NCBI RefSeq assembly: GCF_964355755.1
Contig: NC_092671.1
Location: 15,967,501 to 16,031,500, forward strand
Length of the DNA stretch: 64,000 nt
Direction of reading: 5' to 3'
Source: Antedon mediterranea
Taxonomy: Eukaryota; Echinodermata; Crinoidea; Comatulida; Antedonidae
This document shows, piece by piece, positions 50,101-60,788 of the stretch; the stretch's first letter is position 1, and every line of letters begins with the position of its first letter. Under the pieces are notes generated by a model, which did not search any database, had not been told where the DNA came from, and worked only from the letters and a program-made list of their open reading frames with translations. The position numbers and the translations under genes are program-made.

Positions 50101-52229
50101 ATATACATTAAAGTATTATCAGATTGTGCAACATTAGCCCGAGAAACTTCTATAACAGATAATTATAGTTAACTATAACATCATTAGTAAAATAACATGT
50201 TTGTGCCATGTTAGGCCTCAATTAATTTTGAATCCCGCGGTTTGTTCGAGTTTGGATAATAGGAGCAAAGCTGGCATTGGCATAACTAACATAACATAAG
50301 ATTGTTAGATCATAATAGCGCACATGCAATATAGGCTAGGCCTTTATATATATTTTTATAAGTTTTACAGTTTTTTAATGGGAATATAAATACAATAATA
50401 ACATAGTACTTTTATATGGAATTGATGTGTGTTTGAATAAATCTTTTTTATAAATCGTAATTGTATCTATGTATGATGTAACTGTGAACGTTTTGTTTGT
50501 TTTACCATATTTCTGTCTAGAAAAACAATTTTTCTAAGTACACATTTTTATATGGAAAAAAAAAAGATCTGATTTGATTTGATTGCCTAAAGCATGAACA
50601 GTTATTAATACACATGCATTTCAGAGACAATTTATACATTTTAATCCACCAGATGTTGAACTTGAAGACAGTACCTGTGAAGGCGATACGGAACTTAGCA
50701 CGTGTGCAAGTGCTTGTGGTATAACTACCTGCGAGGAAATACGACAAGGAGATATCACTTTTTGTACACAGCAGTGTGTCCTGGGATGTGTTTGCCCAAA
50801 TGGTGGCGTACTGGACAAGAATAATAGGTGTGTGGCTCAAGAAGAATGCGGCTGCATTTACAATGATGTTTACTACTCGGTAAGATATATCTCGAACGCT
50901 ATTTTAGGCCTAATGGTTTATGGTTTATTTACAAAATATGATAATAGGGACTTTACGAAACACGGCGGTTAGGGGAGGACGACGAATATATCCTGTGTTT
51001 GCTAGAGCGTAAAATATATTATATATACATTATTTCTAGTCGTATGGCAACTTTATCATCCTCAAAAAGTTAAGACGACGGAATTTCACGCTAAGCTCCA
51101 CCCACTTTGTTAAAGCTCTCACCGTCCTGTGGCTTCCCGTCGTGTTTCGTAAGTCCCTAATTTGACTTGATGTCATATCAGGGAAGAGTTAAATTATATT
51201 TTAATTGCAATTTAACTATTCCTTGTCATATGGAGGTACTATTCGTATACGTTGAATTTGTCAAGTCGTCCGACCCAATTCTAGGTTCTGGTAAAACATG
51301 CGCATTTGAACCTTTTTTTTGGCGTACTGTCGTCACGAATAAAACGAAATTATTTTGACAGAACTTCGCGGTTTTGACAAATGACGTATTGTACAATTTA
51401 TAAGTCTTGGTGTTCTATACGTCGTCGCAAATGGAAAGTATATTATTAGACATTCTGAACGAACGCTTACACACAAAATAAACATGAGTGAAGAAAATTA
51501 AATTTAAATAAAAGACTGTAACTTAAAATAACAAGATATATATATATATATTCTGGTTACTGAAAGCTGAGAGTTGTTAAACTTGCTGAAAATGGTTTCT
51601 TTTACAAATCAAACTAAATTGGGGGTCTGTTGAGCCGTGAAATGTGCAAAAAGTCATATTTTTGCAAACAACCATATTTGAGCAAACATTTGGTTCTTAA
51701 ATGTACAAACAACATTTGTGCAAACATGGCACCATCAAATGTGCAAATGTGTAAAAATGCATAATCTACCAATTGCACAAACATCACGCTGGTAATTGCA
51801 AAAACGATCAGTTTTGGCGTTAAATGTGCATAAGAAATTTTCAAAAAGTTTATTTAAAATTAAAATGATAACCTAATTCTAAATACTGCAAATGCTTAGT
51901 TATATGTAAGCCATGATGGATATGGTATTATTATCATATGATACTAAATACACAGAGAACCTATTTTTAGAATGTACAAATCAATAAAAAGATAAAGTAT
52001 AATAGGCCTAATCACTTTGAAGTTTGAAGTTGCAAAAATAGAAACGCCCGTGATTGGTTAATCTTTTAGGCTATTTATAGAAATATCTATATATAAAATG
52101 AAATGTTATCTTTTGCAGGTAAACGAATCGTACGAGGATCAAAGGCGTATCTGTGTGTGTCGTCAAAATACCCAATACGGTTCGACAACATCTATGACGT
52201 GTCAAAGAAAAAGATCAGGAAAAATATAA
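32179..52229 (+). CDS. Secreted multi-domain antistasin/EGF/TIL protein, 30 exons
   Basis: Joined by GT-AG splicing with continuous phase, 30 exons give 2985 nt, about 994 residues plus stop. Order: signal peptide; three antistasin-type domains; cysteine-rich module; EGF; antistasin; module; two antistasin; module; three antistasin; EGF plus three antistasin; the same cassette again; module; EGF; ten-cysteine TIL domain; short VWC-like tail ending ...RKRSGKI. Antistasin and TIL domains are known serine-protease inhibitor folds, so a multi-headed inhibitor or extracellular matrix/adhesive protein is likely. No transmembrane segment is seen. I do not recognise a named orthologue. Exon borders are by eye; single borders could be wrong, but the phase agreement through 29 introns supports one gene. 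Confidence 0.85.
33136..33301. mobile_element. MITE, family 3 (intron 1)
   Basis: Terminal inverted repeats ACCGTATTCACCAATCACAC and the near reverse complement at 33276-33301 bound an AT-rich element of about 166 bp without coding capacity. It ends only about 37 bp before exon 2. Confidence 0.65.
33498..33648. mobile_element. MITE, family 2, copy 1
   Basis: Ends AAGCTCGGTCTACACTATC and its near inverse (TGTAGATAGAGCTTTA). Core has repeats of AAATATGGTAGTG and TATATGGGCACATCACA. Sits in intron 2. Confidence 0.7.
34575..34890. repeat. Dispersed AT-rich repeat, second copy (intron 4)
   Basis: CGAATAAACTCCGCC, a C-rich run, and AATAAACGCCTCCTTCG with related inner words match the layout of 27905-28260. 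Confidence 0.4.
35570..35800 (+). mobile_element. Possible LINE 3' end with GAAT tail
   Basis: A TTATTATTA-rich stretch ends in GTGAAATAAAAACGAATGAA followed by GAATGAATAG, the form of a retroposon 3' end with a short tandem tail. No coding part is visible. Confidence 0.3.
36303..36456. mobile_element. MITE, family 1, copy 1
   Basis: Inverted ends GGGATCCACTAG and CTAGTGAGAACCAAGCTT with the palindromic core shared by the family (GGACGTAACGCAACG, TTGACCAATCACAAGC and inverses). Sits in intron 5. Confidence 0.7.
37329..37493. mobile_element. MITE, family 2, copy 2
   Basis: Ends AAAGCTCTGTCTACAGTATC and TAGTGTAGACAGAGCTTAA. Same core words as copy 1. Sits in intron 7. Confidence 0.75.
37755..38094 (-). 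mobile_element. tRNA-derived SINE (intron 7)
   Basis: On the minus strand the element starts with a tRNA-like head: box A TGGCCGAGCGGTTAAGA and box B GGTTCGAGGCT, correctly spaced for a Leu/Ser-type tRNA. A body follows with words like TTAAAGAACCTAGTACATC and GAGTAGGGGG that resemble conserved central domains of metazoan SINEs. It ends in a tail of TCAATTTCAAT-type repeats at about 37755-37800. Confidence 0.75.
39407..39549. mobile_element. MITE, family 2, copy 3 (inverted core)
   Basis: The right end GTAGTGTAGACAGAGCTTTA is intact, while the left end is degraded. Core words appear in the opposite orientation (CACTACCATATTTG). Sits in intron 11. Confidence 0.65.
40485..42362. repeat. 50-bp minisatellite, block 1 (intron 14)
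   Basis: About 37 copies of a 50-bp unit that includes GATAAGATTGTAATAGTG, GATGACGAAAAGGATGA and either CTATAATGAAGAGAG or ATATAAAGAAGAGAG. It begins only about 8 bp after the exon 14 donor site. Minus-strand open frames of up to 247 codons arise from the repeat itself. Confidence 0.95.
42367..42820. repeat. 455-bp duplicated segment, copy 1 (inside the minisatellite)
   Basis: From ACTTGTGAAAATGCAACTTC to GAAACAGCTGAAG it is nearly identical to 44178-44630, with at least two substitutions (for example TATGATTTTAC versus TATGGTTTTAC). It contains a short direct repeat ATCAGAGGCGAATCGGA. Weakly similar ends suggest but do not prove a transposon. Confidence 0.85.
42821..43622. repeat. 50-bp minisatellite, block 2
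   Basis: About 16 more copies of the same unit resume after an unrelated 455-bp segment and end about 25 bp before exon 15. Confidence 0.93.
44178..44630. repeat. 455-bp duplicated segment, copy 2 (intron 17)
   Basis: Near-identical to copy 1. Downstream sequence to about 44940 carries related words (GAGTTACATCCGAGG, CAGTTAACTC, ATAACTCCGATGTAGC), so the full element may be longer here. Confidence 0.8.
45214..46483 (+). repeat. Four-exon cassette, copy A
   Basis: Exons 18-21 (EGF plus three antistasin domains). The EGF exon differs from its copy (exon 22) at about 8 of 135 positions and exon 19 from exon 23 at about 4 of 84. Flanking intron sequence is also related (for example after exons 19/23 and before exons 20/24). 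Confidence 0.85.
46593..46964 (-). pseudogene. LINE RT C-terminal fragment (CR1/L2-like), intron 21
   Basis: An open frame of 123 codons on the minus strand has the pattern [51 protein letters not shown], which is the form of the region after RT in CR1/L2-type LINEs. It is a scrap in an intron. Confidence 0.6.
47074..49048 (+). repeat. Four-exon cassette, copy B
   Basis: Exons 22-25, tandem duplicate of copy A. It is longer because a decayed LINE piece and other repeats lie in its introns. Confidence 0.85.
48600..48880 (-). pseudogene. Decayed LINE C-terminus (intron 24)
   Basis: Across frameshifts, the minus strand reads [13 protein letters not shown], then [17 protein letters not shown] and [20 protein letters not shown], the typical post-RT end of RTE/CR1-type elements. 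It ends in a run of GACGACGACG. Confidence 0.65.
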
Positions 52230-52287
52230 ATCAAACGACAATTACATGTCTAAACTTAACTATTAACTAACATTTTTCTTTTTACCT

Positions 52288-52373
52288 AATAAATTATTTG
52301 TTAATATAAATTGTATTCTTTCTGGTTATATTATATTATTATATGTATTTATTCTTTTGTGAATTAAAATAAA
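52288..52373 (+). terminator. Polyadenylation signals of the antistasin-domain gene
   Basis: AATAAA at 52288-52293 and at 52368-52373 lie 59 and 139 bp after the stop codon, giving a short 3' UTR. Confidence 0.6.
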
Positions 52374-54571
52374 TATTCCTTTCGACTAAACTTATTTTCT
52401 TGGTAAATGAAGTGTTGCCTGAAAATGTGTCTAAACGTGTTTTGCCTACTGAAGTTGGTATACGGACAAACGAAAATGAAATCAATACTGAAAACGATAC
52501 TGAAAAACGAAAATCAACGCAAATATAGTCTAATAATAGAAACTAGCCAATCATGTGTATTTATGGGAAAACATTAAACATTTCAAATTGCAATTTTAAA
52601 GACTAGGCCTAACATAGATGCACATGTGACTATCACGACGCGTACACACACGTGACGAACACGTTCGCATATAGTTTAGTACGTCTAGTTTTGAAATGAT
52701 TAAAGAATATTAAAATTGTTTCCAAAATAATCTTCTTGGGGTCTGCACGACTTTTTTTGATATGGATTCTGATATCCGATAAATAAATAAAGAGAATAAA
52801 GAGAAAAGAAAGAAAATAAAATAAAATAAATAGGTATGAATTACAAGGAAAGAATAAATATACACATAGAACAACTGTGAAAAATGGTTAGAAACACCAG
52901 ATCTAATTCAATAAGAAAATTGGGCTGCATGCAGTGTTTATATTATTATTTTGTACATCAAATATATCTATATAGTATAGTGTACAAGTACGATAACAAA
53001 ATATAAAATACTACGAAAGTCAATATTTTACTCATCATCCGAATGTCGCTTGATTGATAGTTACTATAGCCTACAATTTGACGATGACATACTGTTATCT
53101 ATATAATCTAGTTACTGATCGATTGATTGAACAATTGACCAAATAATAGACAAGCGTTATTAACACATAGTCTCTGACCTTTATAATTCTCAATGTCAAA
53201 TATCCAAGTCTAACACATCAATAATACCTATGTATTATAAGAGTCTGATATAAACACATTTTACAACGATAATAAAGTAAATACTGCACAGTTATGGTCA
53301 GGTCAGGTCAGGTTAAAAGGTAAACAAATACATAGTTAAGCTTGGTTCTCACTAGGACGCAACGCAACGACGTAAGCGAAACGCAAGCGAGTTGACCAAT
53401 GGCAAGCGAATAATCCATCGTTTGTGATTGGTCAAATTATTTGCGTTGCGCTTATGTTCTTTACAAAAGTCAGCGCTGGGATTGTGAGACAATGAAACAA
53501 TGATATATTTCATCAATTTAGATTACGGTACCTTTTAGAATGGGCGTGTATCAATTCATGAGAGAAAGAAAATTGGGGTGTGTGTGAAAAAAAGAACATT
53601 TTCTTGAATTTTGGAAAAATACAATTTAGAATAAATCTTCGTCATTTTCCACCAGACTGGAACACTGATGGCAATAGGTCTCCGAGGTATTACAGATTAT
53701 GTTTGTGTTTATGTAACTCTCTTACATGCTTTTAAAATGATTCAATACGAGGTATTTAAACATGTTTTACTCAAATATTATTAGGTAATAAAACCGATAA
53801 CAGTTAGGTACCAGTATACTATGCATTAGTTTGTCTTTTCAACACTTTCAAAAAAGAAATGATACTATGACTATTTTATAACTATTTTTCTAACCATTTC
53901 AACTCTCAACAAACGCCCTAAATACAACCTACCAGGGAACTTATGCAGCTGTTTGAAACGACTCTAACCGTAGTTAAAGAAACCGCACACATCCTATTGA
54001 CTCTGGTTCGATTCTTTCCGAACCAGAGATAATGGAGATATACACATTTTATCTTTTGAAGCACCTATGTTAACTACCGCTCTATTCTATAAATAAACTA
54101 AACCATTTGTAGGTTGTTGACCAGTTCAGTCCCAGATACTGATTTTGTTTAATCGCCCCATTTGATGAAAAAATATATTTATATATAGCAAATATAACTC
54201 CCTTTCTGAGTTGTGTCCAATCATGCTGCAGCCATATTCCTTAATTGTCTATCGCTTAGTTACCTTATAATTATATCATGTATTATTTACTTGACCGCCA
54301 CATTACCCAAGATAGTGAGTTAATAATTAGTTTCTTGTCGGTATTTTTAGCATATAAATCTATTTTAAGCTCTACCATCTCTTGATACTTTAAGTGGGTT
54401 TGAAAATCCATACCCCGCCCCTCTAGGTTTACGCATGCGTGTTTCTTGCACTCATACTCATGTATAAATAAAATGCAATATTGTAATTGCTTTTCATAGT
54501 TCTATGGCAGTTACAGACAGATGGTTTCACATTTTACAACATTTTAAAAGAACAAAACCTTTTTTCTCAAG
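52374..54571. other. Intergenic region between the two genes
   Basis: AT-rich. Apart from one MITE (53336-53465), a short GGTCAGGTCAGG repeat near 53297 and low-complexity AATAAA/GAAAAG runs near 52790-52830, I see no gene. The missing 5' exons and the promoter of CPT1 should lie here but could not be recognised. Confidence 0.5.
53336..53465. mobile_element. MITE, family 1, copy 2 (right end lost)
   Basis: The left end AAGCTTGGTTCTCACTAG is well preserved, with the core CGCAACGCAACG and TTGACCAATGGCAAGCG. The right terminal repeat is missing. Confidence 0.65.
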
Positions 54572-57500
54572 ATGACGTATATAAAATATAAGCGAATTTT
54601 ACCATTTCGAAATCGTGTGCTGTAAGTAATTCAACAATTAAAATAGATAATTGCGATATTATCGTTTCAGTCAGAGTTTAAACGAGTTCACGGCACTGTG
54701 TTTTAATGTAATTTCTTTTATATCTGTACAAATAATTGTATTTAATTTCAGGACGCCTATTCGTAATTTTCTTTGGCCTTCGTCACTATTGGATCTTGTG
54801 GGTTCGATATTGGTCGTTTTCACGATAGTTGAAACAAAGGTGGCATTTTTGGAGCGATGGCGTGAACTACTTTGTGAAGTTGGTGATTACCTGTACGCAT
54901 ATAAAGGTAAGATTGTGAAGTTGGTGATTACCTGTACGCATATAAAGGTAAGATTGTGAAGTTGGTGATTACCTGTACGCATATAAAGGTAAGATTGTGA
55001 AGTTGGTGATTACCTGTACGCATATAAAGGTAAGATTGTGAAGTTGGTGATTACCTGTACGCATATAAAGGTAAGATTGTGAAGTTGGTGATTACCTGTA
55101 CGCATATAAAGGTAAGATTGTGAAGTTGGTGATTACCTGTACGCATATAAAGGTAAGATTGTAAAGTTGGTGATTACCTGTACGCATATAAAGGTAAGAT
55201 ATAGAATTGTTCATACAATGGAAGAAAGTCGTATATCTTTCTGGATGCCTGAGATGGAAGTGGCTCTGAAGGCTCATGCCAAAGGATGTAGGCCTAACAC
55301 TTTAACACTCTTTACTCTTTAACTTTCTTTAAGATGATCGAACATCCATCGCAAATCAGCTGAAGTTATCCGTTGTACTGGGTACTTTGATGTTTGCTGT
55401 TCTTCTCTACATTCGAAAGCTCCTCCTAAGATTATTCTTGTCTTACAAGGGATGGCTATGTAAGTATGCTTACTATTTTTCAAGTTTAGACTTTAGACTT
55501 TTTATTTGCATTTTGCGAAGAAAGCGAAATAAAAGTACTATTACCTGCGAATGTCTAAAATGCAATAGGCGTTCTGTAAAACGACAATAATAATAATACG
55601 TATTATTACTATAGATGAACCTCCGAAGAATGTTTCTAAATGGACCGTTGCTTGGATGTTAATTGTCCGTGTATTGGGAGGATGGACGCCTTCAACATAC
55701 TCGTGTCAGTCTAGTCTTCCGCGCATGCCCGTACCAATCCTAGGCTCCACGATAAGAAAGTTTATGAAGTCAGTGAAACCCGTACTGAGCAAGGAAGAAT
55801 ATGAACAGTTGAAGGAAGAAGGAAAGGTAACTCTTTATGTTTTGTTACTTCACAAAATCTGTACATGAATAATTACCAAATAAACGAAAATGACTCGTGT
55901 ATTGTTTGGCCTATACATAGAATTATCAAAAAACTAAAGTGAATTTTGTTTTCTTATGTTAAAGGAATTTACAAAAACGTTGGGTACAAGTTTGCAATTT
56001 TTGCTGAATCTGAAGGCATGGTGGTCACCTAACTTCGTGTCGGACTGGTGGTAAGAACGTGTTATTGTTTCACCAATCATTTATATTTTTCCCCTTTCTA
56101 TTTATGCTACAAATATTTTCATAAGTTTCATTTTTCTTTCAACAGGGAAAAGTATGTATATTTAGCCTCTCGTTCGCCTCTTCCAATAAATAGTAACTAC
56201 TATGGCTTTGGTAACTTTACTGATCGTCCAACAAACATTCAAAGTGCAAGGTAAATTCAGTCATTTTTTTTTTTCATTAGATAAATAGTTCAAGTGTTTA
56301 ATATTAAATTAACTCATATACTTTACTCAAATTATCAATAAAATTGAAATAGGTAAGCCTAAGGCCTCATTGTCAAATGATTGACAGTATCGTACAATTT
56401 ATCTATACAGTATATTCGAAGTAGCCCTGTTACCAATCAAAATTCATCGTCATATTGTTTTATTTTACAGGGCGGGTGCAATAATACATTACAATCTGTT
56501 ATTTATGCTAATGATCGAAAATGGTGAATTGCCCGGTACAATGATTCGAAACGCCATTCCATTCTGTATGAACCAATACAAACGCGTATTCAGCACAACA
56601 AGGTTGGTTTTATTTTCTAAATTTTCCAAATTGGATATTGGTTGAAAATTTGTCCTTTCTTTTTGTCTTTAAATATATTTGATTAATAAAATTAAACAAT
56701 AATACCTTTTTTGGCAAAGGCCAAGATACCTTTCTGATGAGATAGGGTGTGGAGTAGCCCATTATTTACTTTACATATCTAAAACTCTGTCTACACTATC
56801 AAACTTTATGTGACAAAAATATGTGATATGTCCATATATGGACATGATGATGTCCTATACTGCCAAATTTGGACAATCTGTCAAACTAGTTTGATAGCCT
56901 AGGCTAGGCTTTAGTAACAGTATATGTATTTATTAAAGATCTAATACACCGAATCAGAGTTTTTGCTGACAGTTTTAACACTTTATTCAAAATATTTCAA
57001 TAGAGTTCCCGGTGACGAAATTGATGAACTAGTGCACACCAAATTTTCTGATTCTAAGGTAGGCCTACAACTCAATGAATTATTTTAGTTAATGGTCGTT
57101 ATTGTTACTATTCTAAATCTTTTTTTTTCACTACAAATACATTCACTAAATCCTATCACTCTCTGTCGTTCTTATATAGTACATTGTGGTAAACAGGAAA
57201 GGTGTGATGTATAAATTGGATATCTTTGATAGCTCTGGTCAACTTCTTTCGCCGAAATCATTTCAGGATCAAATTCAATGGATAATTGAAGATGCAGATA
57301 GTAATCAAGGTAGGACATTATTTAAACTTTAACACACAAGAACATACCAAATATTTTAAAACATGCTGAATGCAAAACGAAGGAGTAAGAAAGGATAATT
57401 ACTGAAATGTATCTCCTGATCATTAAACACCTTAACCATTCTGGATCAACATACAGTGTAACCAAGTAATTAACGTAAAGACTATAGACATTCACTGACA

Positions 57501-60500
57501 ATAAATAAATATAACTGAACAAATAAACAAATAAATAATTGATTGAAAATGTTCATCTGGTTTGTAGGTATAAGTATGTTGAAAATATTCTTTTTTCCAA
57601 ACCAATAATTAGTAACAACTAACCTTGACAGTTTCGCTGTCCTGATCGGACAGCTTCTTCAGAAATAATGACGATCTATCATCAAACAGACTGACCTCTA
57701 GAGGGCCTATTCTGTTTAATGACAGGGTCATACACGTGACTGAGTTGGTGGGTGCCCTCGTCTCTGTTGATGATTTGGTTTCCTCGTCTGCGGATCCAGA
57801 TGGCTTCTCTGATGCGTCGGTTGTTTGTATCTGGTTCTCTGTCGATGATTTTAGGTTGTGTCCAGTCTATTATGTGATTTAACTTGGTAACCTTTGACCT
57901 TTCAATTCACTCTTCTATTAACATAGATAAGGCAACACAAATACCATCGCTAACCGGAATGGAACGTTCTGATTGGTCACAAGTTCGAAAGCAATACCTT
58001 ACATCTGGATCGAACAAAGAAATACTTCGCACAGTGGAAAGCGCAGCTTTCTATGTAAGTAGTCGATATTACTTTGAGAAGGCAACTAATTTCGGGTTAT
58101 GGGATTAGTAAAACAATGGGGACACAAGTAAGTAAGGTAGTAAATCTTACTCCACGTTCTATTAATATAATATAGACTGAACTCTTAACTAATATGTAGA
58201 ATCAGCGAATCGACAGGGTCTTAAGATGACATTTAAAAACAAATATAATTTTTGTTATAGATAATACTTGATGAACGTGCTCCCAAGGATATGACAGAAC
58301 AGGGTAAATTCTCAATAACAGGCGACTGTAAAACTGTTTGGTTCGACAAATCTGTATGTGTAATCTTCTACGAAAACGGTAAATTTTGTGTCAACGCAGA
58401 ACATACACCAGCAGACGCACCAGTCTCTGCTCATTTCTTAGAATGGGCAATGGTCAGAGAGTAGGTTTTTTTAATGGTTATGATTTGTTTTATTAGATTT
58501 ACAGTTGGACTATTCATTCGAGGCTATAGTGCGCACGAATACAGATTAATTCACTTAACTATTAATACATTCACAGATTGGGAAGTTACGATGACAGTGG
58601 CAACTGCAAACCATCTAAACAGTCAGTAACTTCTAAACCAACTTTATTAGAATGGGAGATGAGCGAGGAACTCAACTGGCACACTAAACGTGCCTTCAAC
58701 TTTATACAAAGGGTAGGAATAATTTAAAAATTCACATTCTAAATTGAAGGAGAGAATGTACTTCTGTAATTCAATTCCTTTGCATTGGGCATTATAGCTT
58801 GGTGGGAGTTATGGCATGGTACACACGTAGTAGCAGCAGTAATAAGAATGCAGTTTACATTAAGGGACCTAATTTTGAATTTTAGAATAACGATTAGATA
58901 CCATTTAAATGTCGTGAAAGTGTCTAATGTATAAATGGGGACTTTCTTATTCCATCCTATTTATACACATTGCCATGTTGGGAGTACGTAGAAATAGCTT
59001 TATTGGCTGATTATAGACACCAAGTGCATATTAACAAGTTATTACGTATATTTTGCATACAGAACAATAAAGACTTCGACACCATATCAACAAACTTTGA
59101 TGAATACGGCAAAGGATTCATGAAGAAACAAAAGGTAAACATAGAGCTCATTTCAAACATCAATGTTTTGACAATTCTGTTATCCAACCATTCTAAACTT
59201 TACCTCTCTGTTTCACCTGCAATTCATTGCAAATTTTTACAAGAATTCACACGTGTTATTTCTAACAGGTGAGTCCGGACGCCTATGTTCAACTTGCGTT
59301 TCAACTGGCCTACTACCGAGAGACAGGAAAGACACCACTTACGTACGAATCATCAATGACCCGTCTATACTTACATGGACGAACGGAGACGATCCGTTCT
59401 GCCACTTCACAGTCGGTTGAATTCGTCAAGTAAGTTCATATTTGGTTTGAAGCGAAGTGCCACTAATTGATTAAGCAGCCTGGTTCCGACTAGAAAAAAA
59501 TCCTTCCACAACGCAACGACGAAAATAATCAACAATTTCGGATCCCCAAAGTTGCGAAGTACGCAAAAGAACATTTTTCCCCAAATGAAAGATGGGTTTG
59601 TGTCGATAGAGTTCAGGCACGTTCCCAAGGGTGCCGTTATGGCTTTTAACTTTGAGAAGCACTTTGCGTTGATTATTGCGTCTACGTCCTAGTGGGAAAT
59701 GTTTAACTATATCATTTTGTTATAAAAACTATAGGGCGATGGTTAACAATCACCCAAGAAAAGAACGAATTTCACTCCTGAAGAAAGCAACAGATACGCA
59801 CACTTTACTATACAAGGAAAGTATGACAGGGAAGGGATGTGACCGTCATCTCTTTGCTCTATACATCATGTGCAAGGCTATCCATCAGGTTAGTGCATCT
59901 AACTTCTAACTCCTTATTTGTCTACATATAACATTAACTGAAATACAAGTCACCAAATACAAAAGTAAAGAGAGAAACATTATACCATGGAGGAATTTCT
60001 TCATGATTAAAAAGTACTTATCTTGTTCTAAACACATCCTGGTATCTTACATGCCTTCACCTATTTAGTAATTCTTACTAAAATGAAATAGACTAGATGT
60101 ACTTACTATATATTTGACCATACGTGCACTTTGGTATATTTCATATAGCGTTTTACATTATTGTATCATTTAATATTTCAGGAAAGCCCCTTTTTAAAAC
60201 ATGCTTTATCACTCCCATTCACACTATCAACGAGTCAAACACCACAAGGACAAGCCGACCGACCGCCGTTTACAATGGAAACACGGGATAGGGTAAGTAG
60301 TGAAAGTTAGCTATGACAATTTAAACCTACTTAATTAAAGAAACGATGCTACCCAAAATCTCCTTTCGTAAACTCAATAGAACACTATACATTAGGCAAA
60401 AAGATGATTAAAAGGAGGGTTTGATATACAGCGTTCGAAATTCAAACATAAAATAACAATAGGGCCTATCACCTGAATAAAATCAAACGTTCCAAAAATA

Positions 60501-60788
60501 GTATGTATCGACTACTGTACAAATTACTGGATTTATTATTGGTTAACCTTGACAAAGAATGAGAAATTTCCATTAATCGCAACATTATTTCATTGACAGG
60601 CTTCACCAGGAGGAGGCTTTGGGCCGACATCTGATCAAGGGTACGGAGTCTCGTACATGTTTCCAGAAGATTCCAGATTATTTATCCACGTAGCATCAAA
60701 ATATAGTTGTCCGGAGACAAATTCAACTCGGTTTTCTGAGTCAATATCTACTGCTCTCCAAGACATGCGACAGTTACTGGAAGGTTAA
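54572..60788 (+). CDS. CPT1: Carnitine O-palmitoyltransferase 1 (CPT1), 17 exons recognised
   Basis: CPT1 moves long-chain acyl groups from CoA to carnitine at the mitochondrial outer membrane. Joined exons give 2202 nt (733 residues plus stop) against about 773 for vertebrate CPT1. Two membrane segments are visible ([31 protein letters not shown]), followed by the conserved SYKGWL. The catalytic His is in [10 protein letters not shown] (residue about 441). Further family marks are [22 protein letters not shown] and [13 protein letters not shown]. Alignment of the catalytic His suggests about 32 or more N-terminal residues are missing. The first exon given here (54572-54621) is the least sure: it could be an internal exon, since CCTTTTTTCTCAAG just before it resembles an acceptor. 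Confidence 0.9.
54871..55199 (+). repeat. 41-bp tandem repeat spanning a CPT1 exon/intron border
   Basis: The exon end (GAAGTTGGTGATTACCTGTA..CATATAAAG) plus donor GTAAGATT is repeated at exactly 41-bp spacing. Donor-like GTAAGA sites lie at 54907, 54948, 54989, 55030, 55071, 55112, 55153 and 55194. The first copy is the coding one ([11 protein letters not shown]). Reading on past the first donor meets a stop at 54957-54959. Confidence 0.93.
56779..56914. mobile_element. MITE, family 2, copy 4 (in CPT1 intron)
   Basis: Left end CTGTCTACACTATCAAAC; right half contains CAAACTAGTTTGATAG. The core is shortened and diverged. Confidence 0.6.
57927..60788 (+). other. CPT1: CPT1 exons 10-17
   Basis: 57927-58054, 58261-58460, 58577-58712, 59063-59134, 59269-59429, 59735-59888, 60182-60292, 60600-60788. 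The second of these holds the catalytic His. 59269-59429 has [19 protein letters not shown], 60182-60292 the STS motif, and 60600-60788 the C-terminal FGP...GYGVSY and stop TAA at 60786-60788. Confidence 0.9.
59477..59705. mobile_element. MITE, family 1, copy 3 (in CPT1 intron)
   Basis: Ends CTGGTTCCGACTAG and CTAGTGGGAAATG, inverted; near-terminal CAACGCAACGACG and GCGTCTACGTC. The interior differs from the other copies. Confidence 0.5.

Larger units (their letters stand above)
47074..52229 (+). other. Exons 22-30: duplicated cassette, fourth module, EGF, TIL and tail
   Basis: Exon 22 47074-47208 (EGF), 23 47574-47657, 24 48314-48409 and 25 48953-49048 (antistasin) repeat exons 18-21. Exons 26 (49452-49542) and 27 (49671-49741) are the fourth module, the only one with CGGC. 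Exon 28 49926-50057 is an EGF. Exon 29 50653-50879 is a TIL domain with ten cysteines, ending in ECGC. Exon 30 52119-52229 (entered in phase 0) adds a VWC-like RICVCRQNT stretch and the stop TAA at 52227-52229. Confidence 0.83.
54572..57309 (+). other. CPT1: CPT1 exons 1-9 as recognised
   Basis: 54572-54621 (tentative), 54752-54906, 55334-55459, 55615-55826, 55965-56050, 56146-56250, 56471-56602, 57004-57058, 57180-57309. Phases link without conflict (2,1,1,0,2,2,2,0,1). These encode both membrane helices, the linker ([12 protein letters not shown]), FVSDWWEKYVYL, INSNYYG and the start of the catalytic domain. Confidence 0.85.
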
